Origin: a virus
Length of the DNA: 34,137 nucleotides
Reading direction: 5' to 3' (one strand)
IMG/VR virus record: IMGVR_UViG_3300007765_000021
Location: 1-34,137 of that record
A program made the position numbers and the translations under genes. Positions 24,884 to 31,840 of the stretch are shown in pieces; the first letter of the stretch is position 1, and each line of letters opens with the position of its first letter. The notes beneath the pieces were generated by a model. It was not told the origin of the DNA, made no database searches, and saw only the letters and a list, made by a program, of their open reading frames with translations.

Positions 24884-25934
24884 ATGTATGCAGAGAGCAA
24901 TGATTAACTCATTAAAATTTATGTCCAATGGGTATATTGCTCCGTGTTGTTGGTTGACAGATAAGAATTCTGTCAGCGAACACCTAGGAATATATGATGA
25001 AGAACTAAAATTAAAAAATGTGGATACAGTAGAAGAAATTTTACTTTCAGACCAATGGGACGATTTTATTAATAAATTAATTTCTCACCATGACTGGCAG
25101 AGCTCTGACGGAAACTGGTTGCTGCCGCGGGAATGCCTGCAAGTATGTGGATCTGATGATAATGATGTTGATGTATTTGGTAACAAATACCACCACACTT
25201 TGCCAACTAAAGAGAAATTTTTTAAAAATATATTTAATCGTAATGTAGAAGAAACTATTATTAATAATGAAAAAGAAGGAAGTATAATTTCGATTGATTT
25301 AGGATATTCTTGCCCAATACAATGCCCCATGTGTATAAGGACACTTCAACCTGAATTAGTAAAAGAAGCTAAAAGGGAGTATGGTAACATACGGACTGAT
25401 GATTTAAAAAAGTTATGTAAATTTTTTGATGATTTAATTTTTTGCGGAAATTTGTCCGACCCAATATATCATCCAAAATTTATAGAATTGATGAAAATTG
25501 TTATAGAAAAATATAAAAGAAAATTAATGATAGTGACTAATGGGTCTGGTAAGAAAAGAGATTGGTGGGAAACTGTTTTTAAACTATCACGTCCAGGTGA
25601 AGGTGTAATAGTTCAAAATGCTCCAGTTCATTGGTTTTTTGCTTTAGATGGACTTCCACATCAGAGTTCAAAATATAGAGTCAATCAAAACGGAGAACAA
25701 GTGTTTGAGATGATGAAAATGGGCTCAGATATGGGGTGTTATATTGTTTGGCAGTGGATTGTTTTTGGTTATAATGAAAATTCTATTGAAGAAGGAAGAG
25801 AATTAGCTGCAAAACATAATATAGAATTCCGCATTTTAAATTCAGATAGATTTCATTCAGAATATGAAAGGGCAATGGACCCCACAGTATATGAAATGCT
25901 AAAACCTTCAAAGGAATATTATAATAAGGATTGA
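24870..25934 (+). CDS. Twitch domain-containing radical SAM enzyme (N-terminal twitch)
   Basis: A 354-residue protein from GTG 24870, preceded by AAGAGG at about 7 nt. The domain order is reversed from the usual. The N-terminus has a twitch/SPASM-like segment (LNPRC, then FMSNGYIAPCCWL with C26 and C27). The radical SAM core begins near residue 140 with C148-x3-C152-x2-C155 (CPIQCPMCIR). Further on are NLSDPIYHP, VTNGSG and FALDGLPHQSSKYR. This matches the family annotated as twitch domain-containing radical SAM protein, seen in bacterial polysaccharide loci and marine phages. It lies between the split radical SAM gene and the carbamoyltransferase. The substrate is unknown. Confidence 0.82.
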   Translation: MLNPRCMQRAMINSLKFMSNGYIAPCCWLTDKNSVSEHLGIYDEELKLKNVDTVEEILLSDQWDDFINKLISHHDWQSSDGNWLLPRECLQVCGSDDNDVDVFGNKYHHTLPTKEKFFKNIFNRNVEETIINNEKEGSIISIDLGYSCPIQCPMCIRTLQPELVKEAKREYGNIRTDDLKKLCKFFDDLIFCGNLSDPIYHPKFIELMKIVIEKYKRKLMIVTNGSGKKRDWWETVFKLSRPGEGVIVQNAPVHWFFALDGLPHQSSKYRVNQNGEQVFEMMKMGSDMGCYIVWQWIVFGYNENSIEEGRELAAKHNIEFRILNSDRFHSEYERAMDPTVYEMLKPSKEYYNKD

Positions 25935-25938
25935 CAAA

Positions 25939-27252
25939 TTGAAGATCCTAGGGTTTAGTGAGGGGTACCATGATGCTGGCGTAACGTTAATAGAGAACGG
26001 TGAAATTCTTTATGCATCTCATGCTGAACGTTACTCTAAAAAGAAGAATGATAGATTAATACACCCACAACAGATAAAGAAATCAGATGTGGTTGCTTTT
26101 TATGAGAAGTCTTTTTTAAAAAATACTCGTAGATTATATTCTGGCCAAGGATGGAAGAGAAGAAAGACTAGTATACCATATGATTATGCTTACTCACACC
26201 ATCAAAGCCATGCAGCTGCAGGATATTTCACATCACCTTTTGATGATTGTAATATTTTAGTAATAGATGCTATAGGTGAATGGGATACTATTTCTATTTG
26301 GGATGGTATACAGAAGGTTATTAGTTGGAAGTATCCATATTCTTTGGGTCTATTATATTCAGCTGTAACACATCGTATAGGATTAAAACCAAATGAAGAT
26401 GAATATATTACAATGGGTATGGCTGCATATGGAGAACCGATTTATGATTTGTCAGAATTACTATCAAGAAATAATCATAAAGGTTTGGGCAATTATAAAC
26501 CAAATGCTAGAGAGGAAGATTTAGCTGCATCAGTACAATTCCTTTATGAAAAAGAATTATTGAATTTGGTTGAATTGTGTCCTAAAGACAATCTTATATT
26601 GATGGGTGGTTGCGCTTTGAATTGTGTGGCAAATTCAAAGATAAAGAATAAGAACATATGGATAATGCCTAACCCCGGTGATGCTGGATCATCTTTAGGA
26701 GCTGCAGCATTATATTATGGAAAAAAATTAAACTGGGTAGATCCTTATTTGGGTTATGAATTACCGAGATCAAACCCAAAGAAGATTGTTAAAGAACTTT
26801 TGAAAAATGGTGTATGCGGTGTGGCATCTGGAAGAGCTGAGTTTGGTCCAAGAGCGTTAGGCAACCGATCTTTACTTGCTGATTGTAGATTGAATATAAA
26901 AGATAAAGTTAATGAAATAAAACGCAGACAAAAGTATAGACCTTTTGCACCTGCTATAATGGAAGAATATGCAGATGAATATTTTGATGGACCTATGAAT
27001 GAATATATGCAATTTGTATCTTATGCTAAACATGATTATGATTCTGTAACTCATGTAGACGGTACGGCAAGAGTACAATTGGTCAAACCAACTTGCAACT
27101 CAGTGATAAGACAAGTTTTGGAAGAGTGGTACGATAAAACTGGTGTACCTATGTTACTTAACACTTCACTAAATATTAAAGGTATGCCTATGGTTAATGA
27201 TGAAATGGACGTGAAACAATTTATAGAAACATATGGGGTTCAAGTTTTATGA
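25939..27252 (+). CDS. Carbamoyltransferase (NodU/CmcH family)
   Basis: A 437-residue enzyme of the family that transfers carbamoyl groups from carbamoyl phosphate to sugar or antibiotic hydroxyls through a carbamoyl-AMP intermediate. N-terminal Kae1-like part: ILGFSEGYHDAGVTLI, AERYSKKKND, and the metal-binding HHQSHAA. Later GMAAYGEP and MGGCALNCVAN. C-terminal part: SGRAEFGPRALGNRSLLADC, KYRPFAPAI and LLNTSLNIKGMPMV. It is shorter than typical members (about 550-600). LADCR and AERYSKKK depart from the usual LADPR and EERFTRxK. It starts at TTG with AAGGA 8 nt upstream. The most likely substrate is a surface glycan or a modified nucleotide sugar. Confidence 0.92.
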   Translation: MKILGFSEGYHDAGVTLIENGEILYASHAERYSKKKNDRLIHPQQIKKSDVVAFYEKSFLKNTRRLYSGQGWKRRKTSIPYDYAYSHHQSHAAAGYFTSPFDDCNILVIDAIGEWDTISIWDGIQKVISWKYPYSLGLLYSAVTHRIGLKPNEDEYITMGMAAYGEPIYDLSELLSRNNHKGLGNYKPNAREEDLAASVQFLYEKELLNLVELCPKDNLILMGGCALNCVANSKIKNKNIWIMPNPGDAGSSLGAAALYYGKKLNWVDPYLGYELPRSNPKKIVKELLKNGVCGVASGRAEFGPRALGNRSLLADCRLNIKDKVNEIKRRQKYRPFAPAIMEEYADEYFDGPMNEYMQFVSYAKHDYDSVTHVDGTARVQLVKPTCNSVIRQVLEEWYDKTGVPMLLNTSLNIKGMPMVNDEMDVKQFIETYGVQVL

Positions 27253-27359
27253 AAAAATTATATTTACGATTAAAAATAAAAATTATTCTTTTATATTATA
27301 GAATAAAAAGTAGAAACAAACCTAAAAAAGAAAGTCCAATTTTTATCTATGAAGAATAA
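27249..27359 (+). CDS. Small basic peptide, 36 residues
   Basis: A short open frame beginning with an ATG that overlaps the carbamoyltransferase stop (ATGA) and ending 11 bases inside the next gene. This is the same style of overlap as most gene pairs here. The peptide (MKKLYLRLKIKIILLYYRIK, then SRNKPKKESPIFIYEE) has an amphipathic, Lys/Arg- and Tyr/Leu/Ile-rich first half with net positive charge and an acidic end. No cysteines. It could be a membrane-associated small protein or a peptide substrate of the neighbouring radical SAM enzymes; there is no direct evidence for either. Confidence 0.45.
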   Translation: MKKLYLRLKIKIILLYYRIKSRNKPKKESPIFIYEE

Positions 27360-28182
27360 ACCCATTTTGCTGGCTTCTGGGTGCAGCTTTACTGAACACA
27401 CAATGACATCCTTTTTGGATCCAAAATTATCAACAGATTTTCCTAGATGGCCGGAACAGTTAGCTGAAAAATTAAATATGGAATGTGTGAATGTAGGTCT
27501 CAGCGGAAATGGTAACCAAAGGATTTTTACTTCTATATTTGAATATATAAAAGAAAATCCTAAAAAGAATATAGGATTGGTTTGTTGTTTATGGTCCAAT
27601 TATACTAGAACATCCCTTTACAATCTTCCTTATTGGCCATTAAATGTTAGTATTCTTTTGATTAAACATATGCTGTCGGCCCCAGGAATGGAATGGTGGA
27701 TGAAATTATCTACCGGTTTTGTGGATTTGCTTTGTGACCATTTAAATACAGGTAGACATTCTCATAGAGATGTATTAGAAGCAATAATAAAAAATAATTT
27801 TCAGTTGTTTTATAATATGGAATGTATATTAAATTTAAATAAAATTCCATATGTTTATTTTCAAGGAATACGGCCTTTAGATCCTCCGGCTGAACACCAG
27901 ATAGATGAAAATCATTTATTGAGGGATATATTACTTCCAAATGATTATGATTTAGCTTCCTGTTTTTTAGAATATGAACATTATTTTGATTCCGAAAACT
28001 TTATAGGATGGCCATCATTAAGTATTTTGGGTGGATATGATTCTATGGATCTTATGGATGATAGGTATTTTGTTTCTGATATTGATAGACATCCAAATGA
28101 AGAAGGACATAAGTTAATAGCTAAAGAATATTACCAAAGGATAGAGGAATTATATCCAAACTTAATTCCAAAAAAAGGTTGA
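27349..28182 (+). CDS. SGNH/GDSL-family hydrolase
   Basis: A 277-residue protein. SGNH blocks: SGCSFTEH at residues 10-17 with nucleophile S13, NVGLSGNGNQR at 48-58 with the oxyanion Gly/Asn, and DRHPNEEGH at 246-254 with the Asp/His of the catalytic set. Such enzymes remove or transfer acyl groups on sugars and peptidoglycan. It ends the radical SAM-carbamoyltransferase cassette, fitting a role in glycan decoration. Many Trp/Tyr residues in the middle (LPYWPLNV, GMEWWMKL). Its last bases overlap the -35 box of the hsp20 promoter. Confidence 0.83.
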   Translation: MKNKPILLASGCSFTEHTMTSFLDPKLSTDFPRWPEQLAEKLNMECVNVGLSGNGNQRIFTSIFEYIKENPKKNIGLVCCLWSNYTRTSLYNLPYWPLNVSILLIKHMLSAPGMEWWMKLSTGFVDLLCDHLNTGRHSHRDVLEAIIKNNFQLFYNMECILNLNKIPYVYFQGIRPLDPPAEHQIDENHLLRDILLPNDYDLASCFLEYEHYFDSENFIGWPSLSILGGYDSMDLMDDRYFVSDIDRHPNEEGHKLIAKEYYQRIEELYPNLIPKKG

Positions 28183-28207
28183 CATACCGCCTTAAAGATG
28201 TTATCCT
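28179..28207 (+). promoter_or_regulatory. Host-type promoter for hsp20
   Basis: TTGACA at 28179-28184, a 17-bp spacer ending in TGT, and -10 TATCCT at 28202-28207 (extended -10). Transcription would begin around 28213-28215. It abuts the late octamer at 28208. Confidence 0.65.
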
Positions 28208-28215
28208 TATAAATA
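28208..28215 (+). promoter_or_regulatory. Late promoter for hsp20
   Basis: A perfect TATAAATA octamer directly joined to the -10 box of the host-type promoter. It predicts a transcript start near 28221, within the 5' arm of the leader hairpin, so early and late messages would have different leader structures. Confidence 0.55.
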
Positions 28216-28218
28216 ATG

Positions 28219-28245
28219 GTGAGAGGTGCCTTCGGGACTTCTCAC
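28219..28245 (+). promoter_or_regulatory. Leader hairpin in the hsp20 5' UTR
   Basis: GTGAGAGGT-G-CC pairs with GGACTTCTCAC across a TTCG tetraloop: 11 bp with one G-U pair and one bulged G (28228). No T tract follows, so it is not a terminator. It lies ~23 nt before the AAAGGAGG ribosome-binding site and may stabilise the mRNA or take part in temperature-dependent folding. Confidence 0.6.
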
Positions 28246-28281
28246 TTATAAACCTTGCTTGATATAAAGGAGGATACTAAA

Positions 28282-28734
28282 ATGGTAACTACACAAGCAC
28301 TCGCAAACGTGTTCGATCACTTTGATCGAAATCTCTTAACCCCCTATGCCGTAGGATTCGACCGGGTCTTTGACCGACTGAATGACTATGCGCTCCACCA
28401 ATCAACCTCTACTGGCTTTCCGCCTTACAACATTCGTAAGGATGGCGACTACAATTTCGTCATAGAGTTAGCACTTGCTGGTCTCACCAAAGATGACCTT
28501 GAAGTTGAGGTCGCTGATGGTGTTCTTACAGTTCGTACTAAAGCTAAGAAGGAAGAGGCAGAAGGAGTAGAACTTTTACATCGTGGTATTTCATTCCGCC
28601 AGTTCAACCGCAAATGGACTCTGGCAGATGATATCGTTGTGAAAGAGGCAAAGATGGAAAACGGAATGCTCAGGATTGAACTTGAAAGAGTTGTTCCTGA
28701 GGCAAAAAAGCCTCGTTTGTTAGAGATTAGTTAA
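28282..28734 (+). CDS. Small heat-shock protein Hsp20 (IbpA-like)
   Basis: A 150-residue alpha-crystallin-type chaperone. N-terminal GFDRVFDRL is the IbpA-type element. The alpha-crystallin domain spans ~45-140 (PPYNIRKDGDYNFVIELALA, GLTKDDLEVEVADGVLTV, FNRKWTLADDI, and MENGMLRIEL). The C-terminal RLLEIS stands in for the I-x-I anchor. ATG 28282 is chosen because the perfect ribosome-binding site AAAGGAGG lies 8 nt upstream; an in-frame TTG at 28255 is rejected. Codon use is noticeably richer in G and C than the upstream cassette. It has its own promoters and terminator, so it is a single-gene unit. Hsp20 is common in T4-like marine phages. Confidence 0.95.
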   Translation: MVTTQALANVFDHFDRNLLTPYAVGFDRVFDRLNDYALHQSTSTGFPPYNIRKDGDYNFVIELALAGLTKDDLEVEVADGVLTVRTKAKKEEAEGVELLHRGISFRQFNRKWTLADDIVVKEAKMENGMLRIELERVVPEAKKPRLLEIS

Positions 28735-28745
28735 TAATCTTTCGT

Positions 28746-28774
28746 AAAAAACCCATCTTCGGATGGGTTTTTTT
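28746..28774 (+). terminator. Rho-independent terminator after hsp20
   Basis: Stem ACCCATC / GATGGGT with a TTCG loop, extended by A-T pairs from the flanking A run and T7 tract. The A-run/T-run symmetry means it may also work in the reverse direction. Confidence 0.93.
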
Positions 28775-28783
28775 ATAAAAGCC

Positions 28784-28812
28784 TTGACAAGCTTAGAAAA
28801 CTATGAGATAAT
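28784..28812 (+). promoter_or_regulatory. Host-type promoter for the ParB-like gene
   Basis: TTGACA at 28784-28789, a 17-bp spacer ending in TGA, and -10 GATAAT at 28807-28812: a strong extended -10 sigma70-type promoter. It begins 10 bp after the hsp20 terminator and gives a leader of about 70 nt. Confidence 0.75.
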
Positions 28813-28887
28813 ATATAGTTATATAACTTAGGATTTTTATATCTCAATACGACATATAATTTTCCGTTTTTATGAGAGGATAACATA

Positions 28888-29916
28888 ATGAAAAATCTAA
28901 TACCTTTAGGGGAGGTACAATCCCTTACAACTGAAGAAGCAGCAAATTTGTTTTCAATTCCTACACAATATAACCACGTAGGAGCTAAATGGAACCCCCA
29001 ACCTGTTTGGATTGAGTTTTCAAAAATTCGTGCATTGGATGAGCAACGAGGAGAAGGTCGATTAAACCCCCATACTCCAGAAGAAATCCAACAACTGAAA
29101 CATTCATTTCTTAATGGTATTCAAATATGGCAAGAATTGCCGGCCGTAACTTATAACACCGATCCGGCATTTGAAAAGTTTGATTATAATATGGTATTTG
29201 GATATGGTAGAGTTGAAGGTTTATTAGAAGCAGGTCAAACTGGCCATTGGTTTTGGATAGTTGAAGGTACTGAATATCAAATATCATGGATAAAAATTAT
29301 TGAAAATGTGCGTCTTGCTCCTGAATTTAAACAAGGAGAAGGTTTAATTGCACATCATCTAAATAATTTACTTGCTAAAGGTGTAATTTTAAATTCAGAA
29401 GATAAGATTAGGGCAGAGATTAAAAAACAAATGCCAAATATTTCTAAAACAAGTTTGGGTAGAATTACAACAACTATTTTTGAAACCCATGATACACCTT
29501 TAAGGTATCAAACTTGGGGAAAGGCTAAGATAAAAAAATGGTTAGAAGAGCGAGCTGACCAATCAGCCAGTTTTGAAACTGGAGGTAATTTTGATATTAA
29601 ACGCTCACGGCATGGTTATGCTACTAAAAATGTTTTAGATCCGTTGCATAATGCTCTTATGAAATATGCTTCTACTGGCAAAAAATCCTATGTTGTGCTT
29701 CATGTTAATGCTCCCCACGCTTCTGGTAATTTATACGACCTTAGGAAAGCTCAAGTAGATACTTTAAAGAAGTATGCAAACGCTTATTCAAAAAGTGGAA
29801 TGAAAAGTAACCCATTAGAAATATTGGGATTTATGCCACAAGATTTTGAAGGCGAGGACATGAGATTTTTAGTTGATGTTCATGGAAGACCTACAGGTAA
29901 AATTGGTTCTTTTTAA
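28888..29916 (+). CDS. ParB/sulfiredoxin-like domain protein
   Basis: A 342-residue protein. Residues ~41-125 resemble the ParB N-terminal nuclease/NTP-binding fold: VWIEFSKIRALDEQRGEGRL, then TPEEIQQLKHSFLNGI, a QELPAVTY strand, and MVFGYGRVEGLLEAG, where G-x-G/E-R is the ParB box II-like turn. Residues ~160-215 form a helical part. The C-terminal ~80 residues (GKKSYVVLHVNAPHASGNLY, FLVDVHGRPTGK) are of unknown type. It has an AGAGG ribosome-binding site and its own host-type promoter, so it is probably expressed early. A role in DNA binding or nicking is inferred from the family only. Confidence 0.65.
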   Translation: MKNLIPLGEVQSLTTEEAANLFSIPTQYNHVGAKWNPQPVWIEFSKIRALDEQRGEGRLNPHTPEEIQQLKHSFLNGIQIWQELPAVTYNTDPAFEKFDYNMVFGYGRVEGLLEAGQTGHWFWIVEGTEYQISWIKIIENVRLAPEFKQGEGLIAHHLNNLLAKGVILNSEDKIRAEIKKQMPNISKTSLGRITTTIFETHDTPLRYQTWGKAKIKKWLEERADQSASFETGGNFDIKRSRHGYATKNVLDPLHNALMKYASTGKKSYVVLHVNAPHASGNLYDLRKAQVDTLKKYANAYSKSGMKSNPLEILGFMPQDFEGEDMRFLVDVHGRPTGKIGSF

Positions 29917-29924
29917 TTTTAGCC

Positions 29925-29953
29925 TTGACTAGTAATTGATTTTATGATACTAT
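29925..29953 (+). promoter_or_regulatory. Host-type promoter for the DUF3310-gp45-gp44 operon
   Basis: TTGACT at 29925-29930, a 17-bp spacer ending in TGA, and -10 TACTAT at 29948-29953. Transcription would start about 7 nt later, at the ATG (29960) of the first gene. Confidence 0.72.
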
Positions 29954-29959
29954 AGATAT

Positions 29960-30247
29960 ATGTCTGAAATTAATTATGCATTTGGTGAAAATGAATCCAT
30001 ACAGGATTTAAAAGACTATGTGGATGGTACTTACTCACAGCATTATGCTAAGAGTAAGTACCAGGCCACAGAATTTATAGTAGACTGTGGCCATGGGCCC
30101 GGTTTTTGTTTGGGTAATATTTTAAAATATGCTCAACGCTATGGTCGTAAGGGAGGCAAGAATAGAGCTGATCTTATGAAAATATTACATTATGGAATAA
30201 TCATGTTGCATATACATGATATGGAGAATGAAGATGAAGTTAAGTGA
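29960..30247 (+). CDS. DUF3310-like small protein
   Basis: A 95-residue protein with the core FCLGNILKYAQRYGRKGG at residues 49-66 followed by RADLMKILHYG. This fits the phage DUF3310-type pattern (GN-x-x-KY-x-x-R-x-x-x-K-G, then DL-x-K-x-x-x-Y), a short helical family related in appearance to nucleotide pyrophosphohydrolase-like proteins but without a proven activity. It is the first gene of the clamp operon. There is no ribosome-binding site, because the promoter -10 box ends 6 bases before the ATG. It overlaps gp45 by 14 bases. Confidence 0.68.
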   Translation: MSEINYAFGENESIQDLKDYVDGTYSQHYAKSKYQATEFIVDCGHGPGFCLGNILKYAQRYGRKGGKNRADLMKILHYGIIMLHIHDMENEDEVK

Positions 30248-30893
30248 AAACACAGTAGATGTATTAAAGAATTTTTCTGAAATTAATCAGAACATTTTAA
30301 TTAAAGAAGGCAACGTTCTTAGTACAATGTCTACAATGAAAAATATTCTTGGTACAGCAGGTGTAGCTGAGAATTTTCCTAGAAATTTTGGCATCTATGA
30401 CCTAAATGAATTTTTAGGTGTATTGACTTTGGTTGATAATCCAGAGCTGAAGTTTGAAAATGATAGTTATCTTATAGTGAATGGAGGATATACTAAGATT
30501 AAATATTTTTATTCTGATCCATCTATTCTCACAACTCCTCCGGAAACTTTTAATCCTCCGGAAGTGGGGCAAAGTATTACTATCACCGAAAAGAAATTGA
30601 AAGATGTTTTGAAGGCATCAGCGGTGATGCAACTTCCTGATATTATCATACGTTCCGATAATCAAACTGTTCTTATAGAAGCAACTGATGTTAAAAACAC
30701 AACATCAAATAATTATACATTAGATTTGGGTGTAACCGGGGTTGGAGGAGATTTTAATTATCATTTTAAGGCAGATAATTTAAAATTAATTCCTGGAGAT
30801 TATGAATTATTTGGTTCGGAAGAATCAGGTGTTAGTAGTTGGGAAGGTAAAAAAGCTTCTTATTGGATTGCAATGGAGGCAAAAGCTGATTAA
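30234..30893 (+). CDS. gp45: Sliding clamp gp45
   Basis: A 219-residue polymerase processivity clamp (T4 gp45 has 228), which also activates gp55 late transcription. The start at 30234 gives MKLSENTVDVLKNFSEIN, matching T4 MKLSKDTTALLKNFATIN; an in-frame ATG at 30216 is rejected, and GGAG lies 8 nt before the chosen ATG. Other T4-like segments: FGIYDLNEFLGVLTLVDNPE and, near the end, YWIAMEAKAD. It is translated from within the end of the DUF3310-like gene and followed by gp44, as in T4. Confidence 0.93.
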   Translation: MKLSENTVDVLKNFSEINQNILIKEGNVLSTMSTMKNILGTAGVAENFPRNFGIYDLNEFLGVLTLVDNPELKFENDSYLIVNGGYTKIKYFYSDPSILTTPPETFNPPEVGQSITITEKKLKDVLKASAVMQLPDIIIRSDNQTVLIEATDVKNTTSNNYTLDLGVTGVGGDFNYHFKADNLKLIPGDYELFGSEESGVSSWEGKKASYWIAMEAKAD

Positions 30894-30904
30894 GGTGAAA
30901 AATT

Positions 30905-31840
30905 ATGACGAAAACATTACTCTGGGTGGAAGAGTACCGACCAAGGACAATTGAAGATTGTATATTATCTGATAATATTAAAAAATCTTTTAGGGAATTT
31001 GTAGAGAATAATGAGCTTCCTAATTTAATTTTGTCCGGGGGCTCGGGTGTTGGTAAGACAACAGTAGCACGAGCTCTTTGTGAAGAGCTTAACCGTGACT
31101 ATATGATTATCAATGGGTCAGAAGAATCTGGCATTGATATTCTACGGACAAAAATTAAGAATTTTGCTTCTACTGTATCACTACAGGGTGGACAGAAGGT
31201 GATAATACTGGACGAAGCAGACTACCTCAATCCTCAATCAACGCAACCTGCTCTCCGTGGGTTCATTGAGGAATTTCATAGGAATTGTAGGTTTATTTTT
31301 ACTTGCAATTATAAAAATAGAATTATTGCACCTCTTCATTCTCGTTGTTCGGTTATTGAGTTTAAGGTTAACGGTGGCAAACAGCAGTTGGCCACCGAAT
31401 TACTCGAGCGTTGTTGTAATATACTTAAAGAACAGAATATAGAGTATGAAAAGAAAGTTGTAGCAGAGCTTATAATGAAACACTTTCCGGATAACCGGCG
31501 AGTGTTGAACGAGTTGCAGCGGTATGGTGCTTCAGGCCAAATAGACTCCGGCATCTTAGTCAACCTTTCAGAAGTTAATATGAAAGATTTGACCCTCCAC
31601 CTAAAGGCAAAGGAGTTTTCAGAGGTTCGTAAATGGGTTGTTGATAACATAGACAACGACCCTACGAAAATATTTCGTAAGATTTACGACACACTATACA
31701 CATATTTGGAACCTAGCACCATACCCGCTGCTGTTATTATTTTAGGAGAGTATCAATATAAGGCAGCTTTTGTTGCAGACCAAGAAATAAATTTACTAGC
31801 TTGTTTAACAGAGGTAATGTCCCAATGTCGGTTCAAGTAG
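30905..31840 (+). CDS. gp44: Clamp loader large subunit gp44
   Basis: A 311-residue AAA+ ATPase (T4 gp44 has 319) that opens and loads the gp45 clamp. N-terminal LWVEEYRPRTIEDCIL is the clamp-loader start. Walker A GGSGVGKTT at 45-53, Walker B ILDEAD at 101-106, sensor 1 FTCNYKNRI, and the SRC arginine-finger motif follow. A good AAGGTGA ribosome-binding site lies 7 nt upstream. The end overlaps the methyltransferase by 16 bases. The small subunit gp62, next in T4, is not found in the rest of this window. Confidence 0.95.
   Translation: MTKTLLWVEEYRPRTIEDCILSDNIKKSFREFVENNELPNLILSGGSGVGKTTVARALCEELNRDYMIINGSEESGIDILRTKIKNFASTVSLQGGQKVIILDEADYLNPQSTQPALRGFIEEFHRNCRFIFTCNYKNRIIAPLHSRCSVIEFKVNGGKQQLATELLERCCNILKEQNIEYEKKVVAELIMKHFPDNRRVLNELQRYGASGQIDSGILVNLSEVNMKDLTLHLKAKEFSEVRKWVVDNIDNDPTKIFRKIYDTLYTYLEPSTIPAAVIILGEYQYKAAFVADQEINLLACLTEVMSQCRFK

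Noticed and set aside
25931-25959. TTGACA near the carbamoyltransferase start as a promoter
   Set aside because: It overlaps the previous stop codon and the TTG start codon region, and no -10 box (nor the extended TG seen in the other four promoters) lies at the right distance.
28746-28774. hsp20 terminator and the other UUCG hairpins as a dispersed repeat
   Set aside because: The three UUCG hairpins (14781, 28219, 28746) share only the loop; stem sequences differ, and UUCG loops are a common stable choice.
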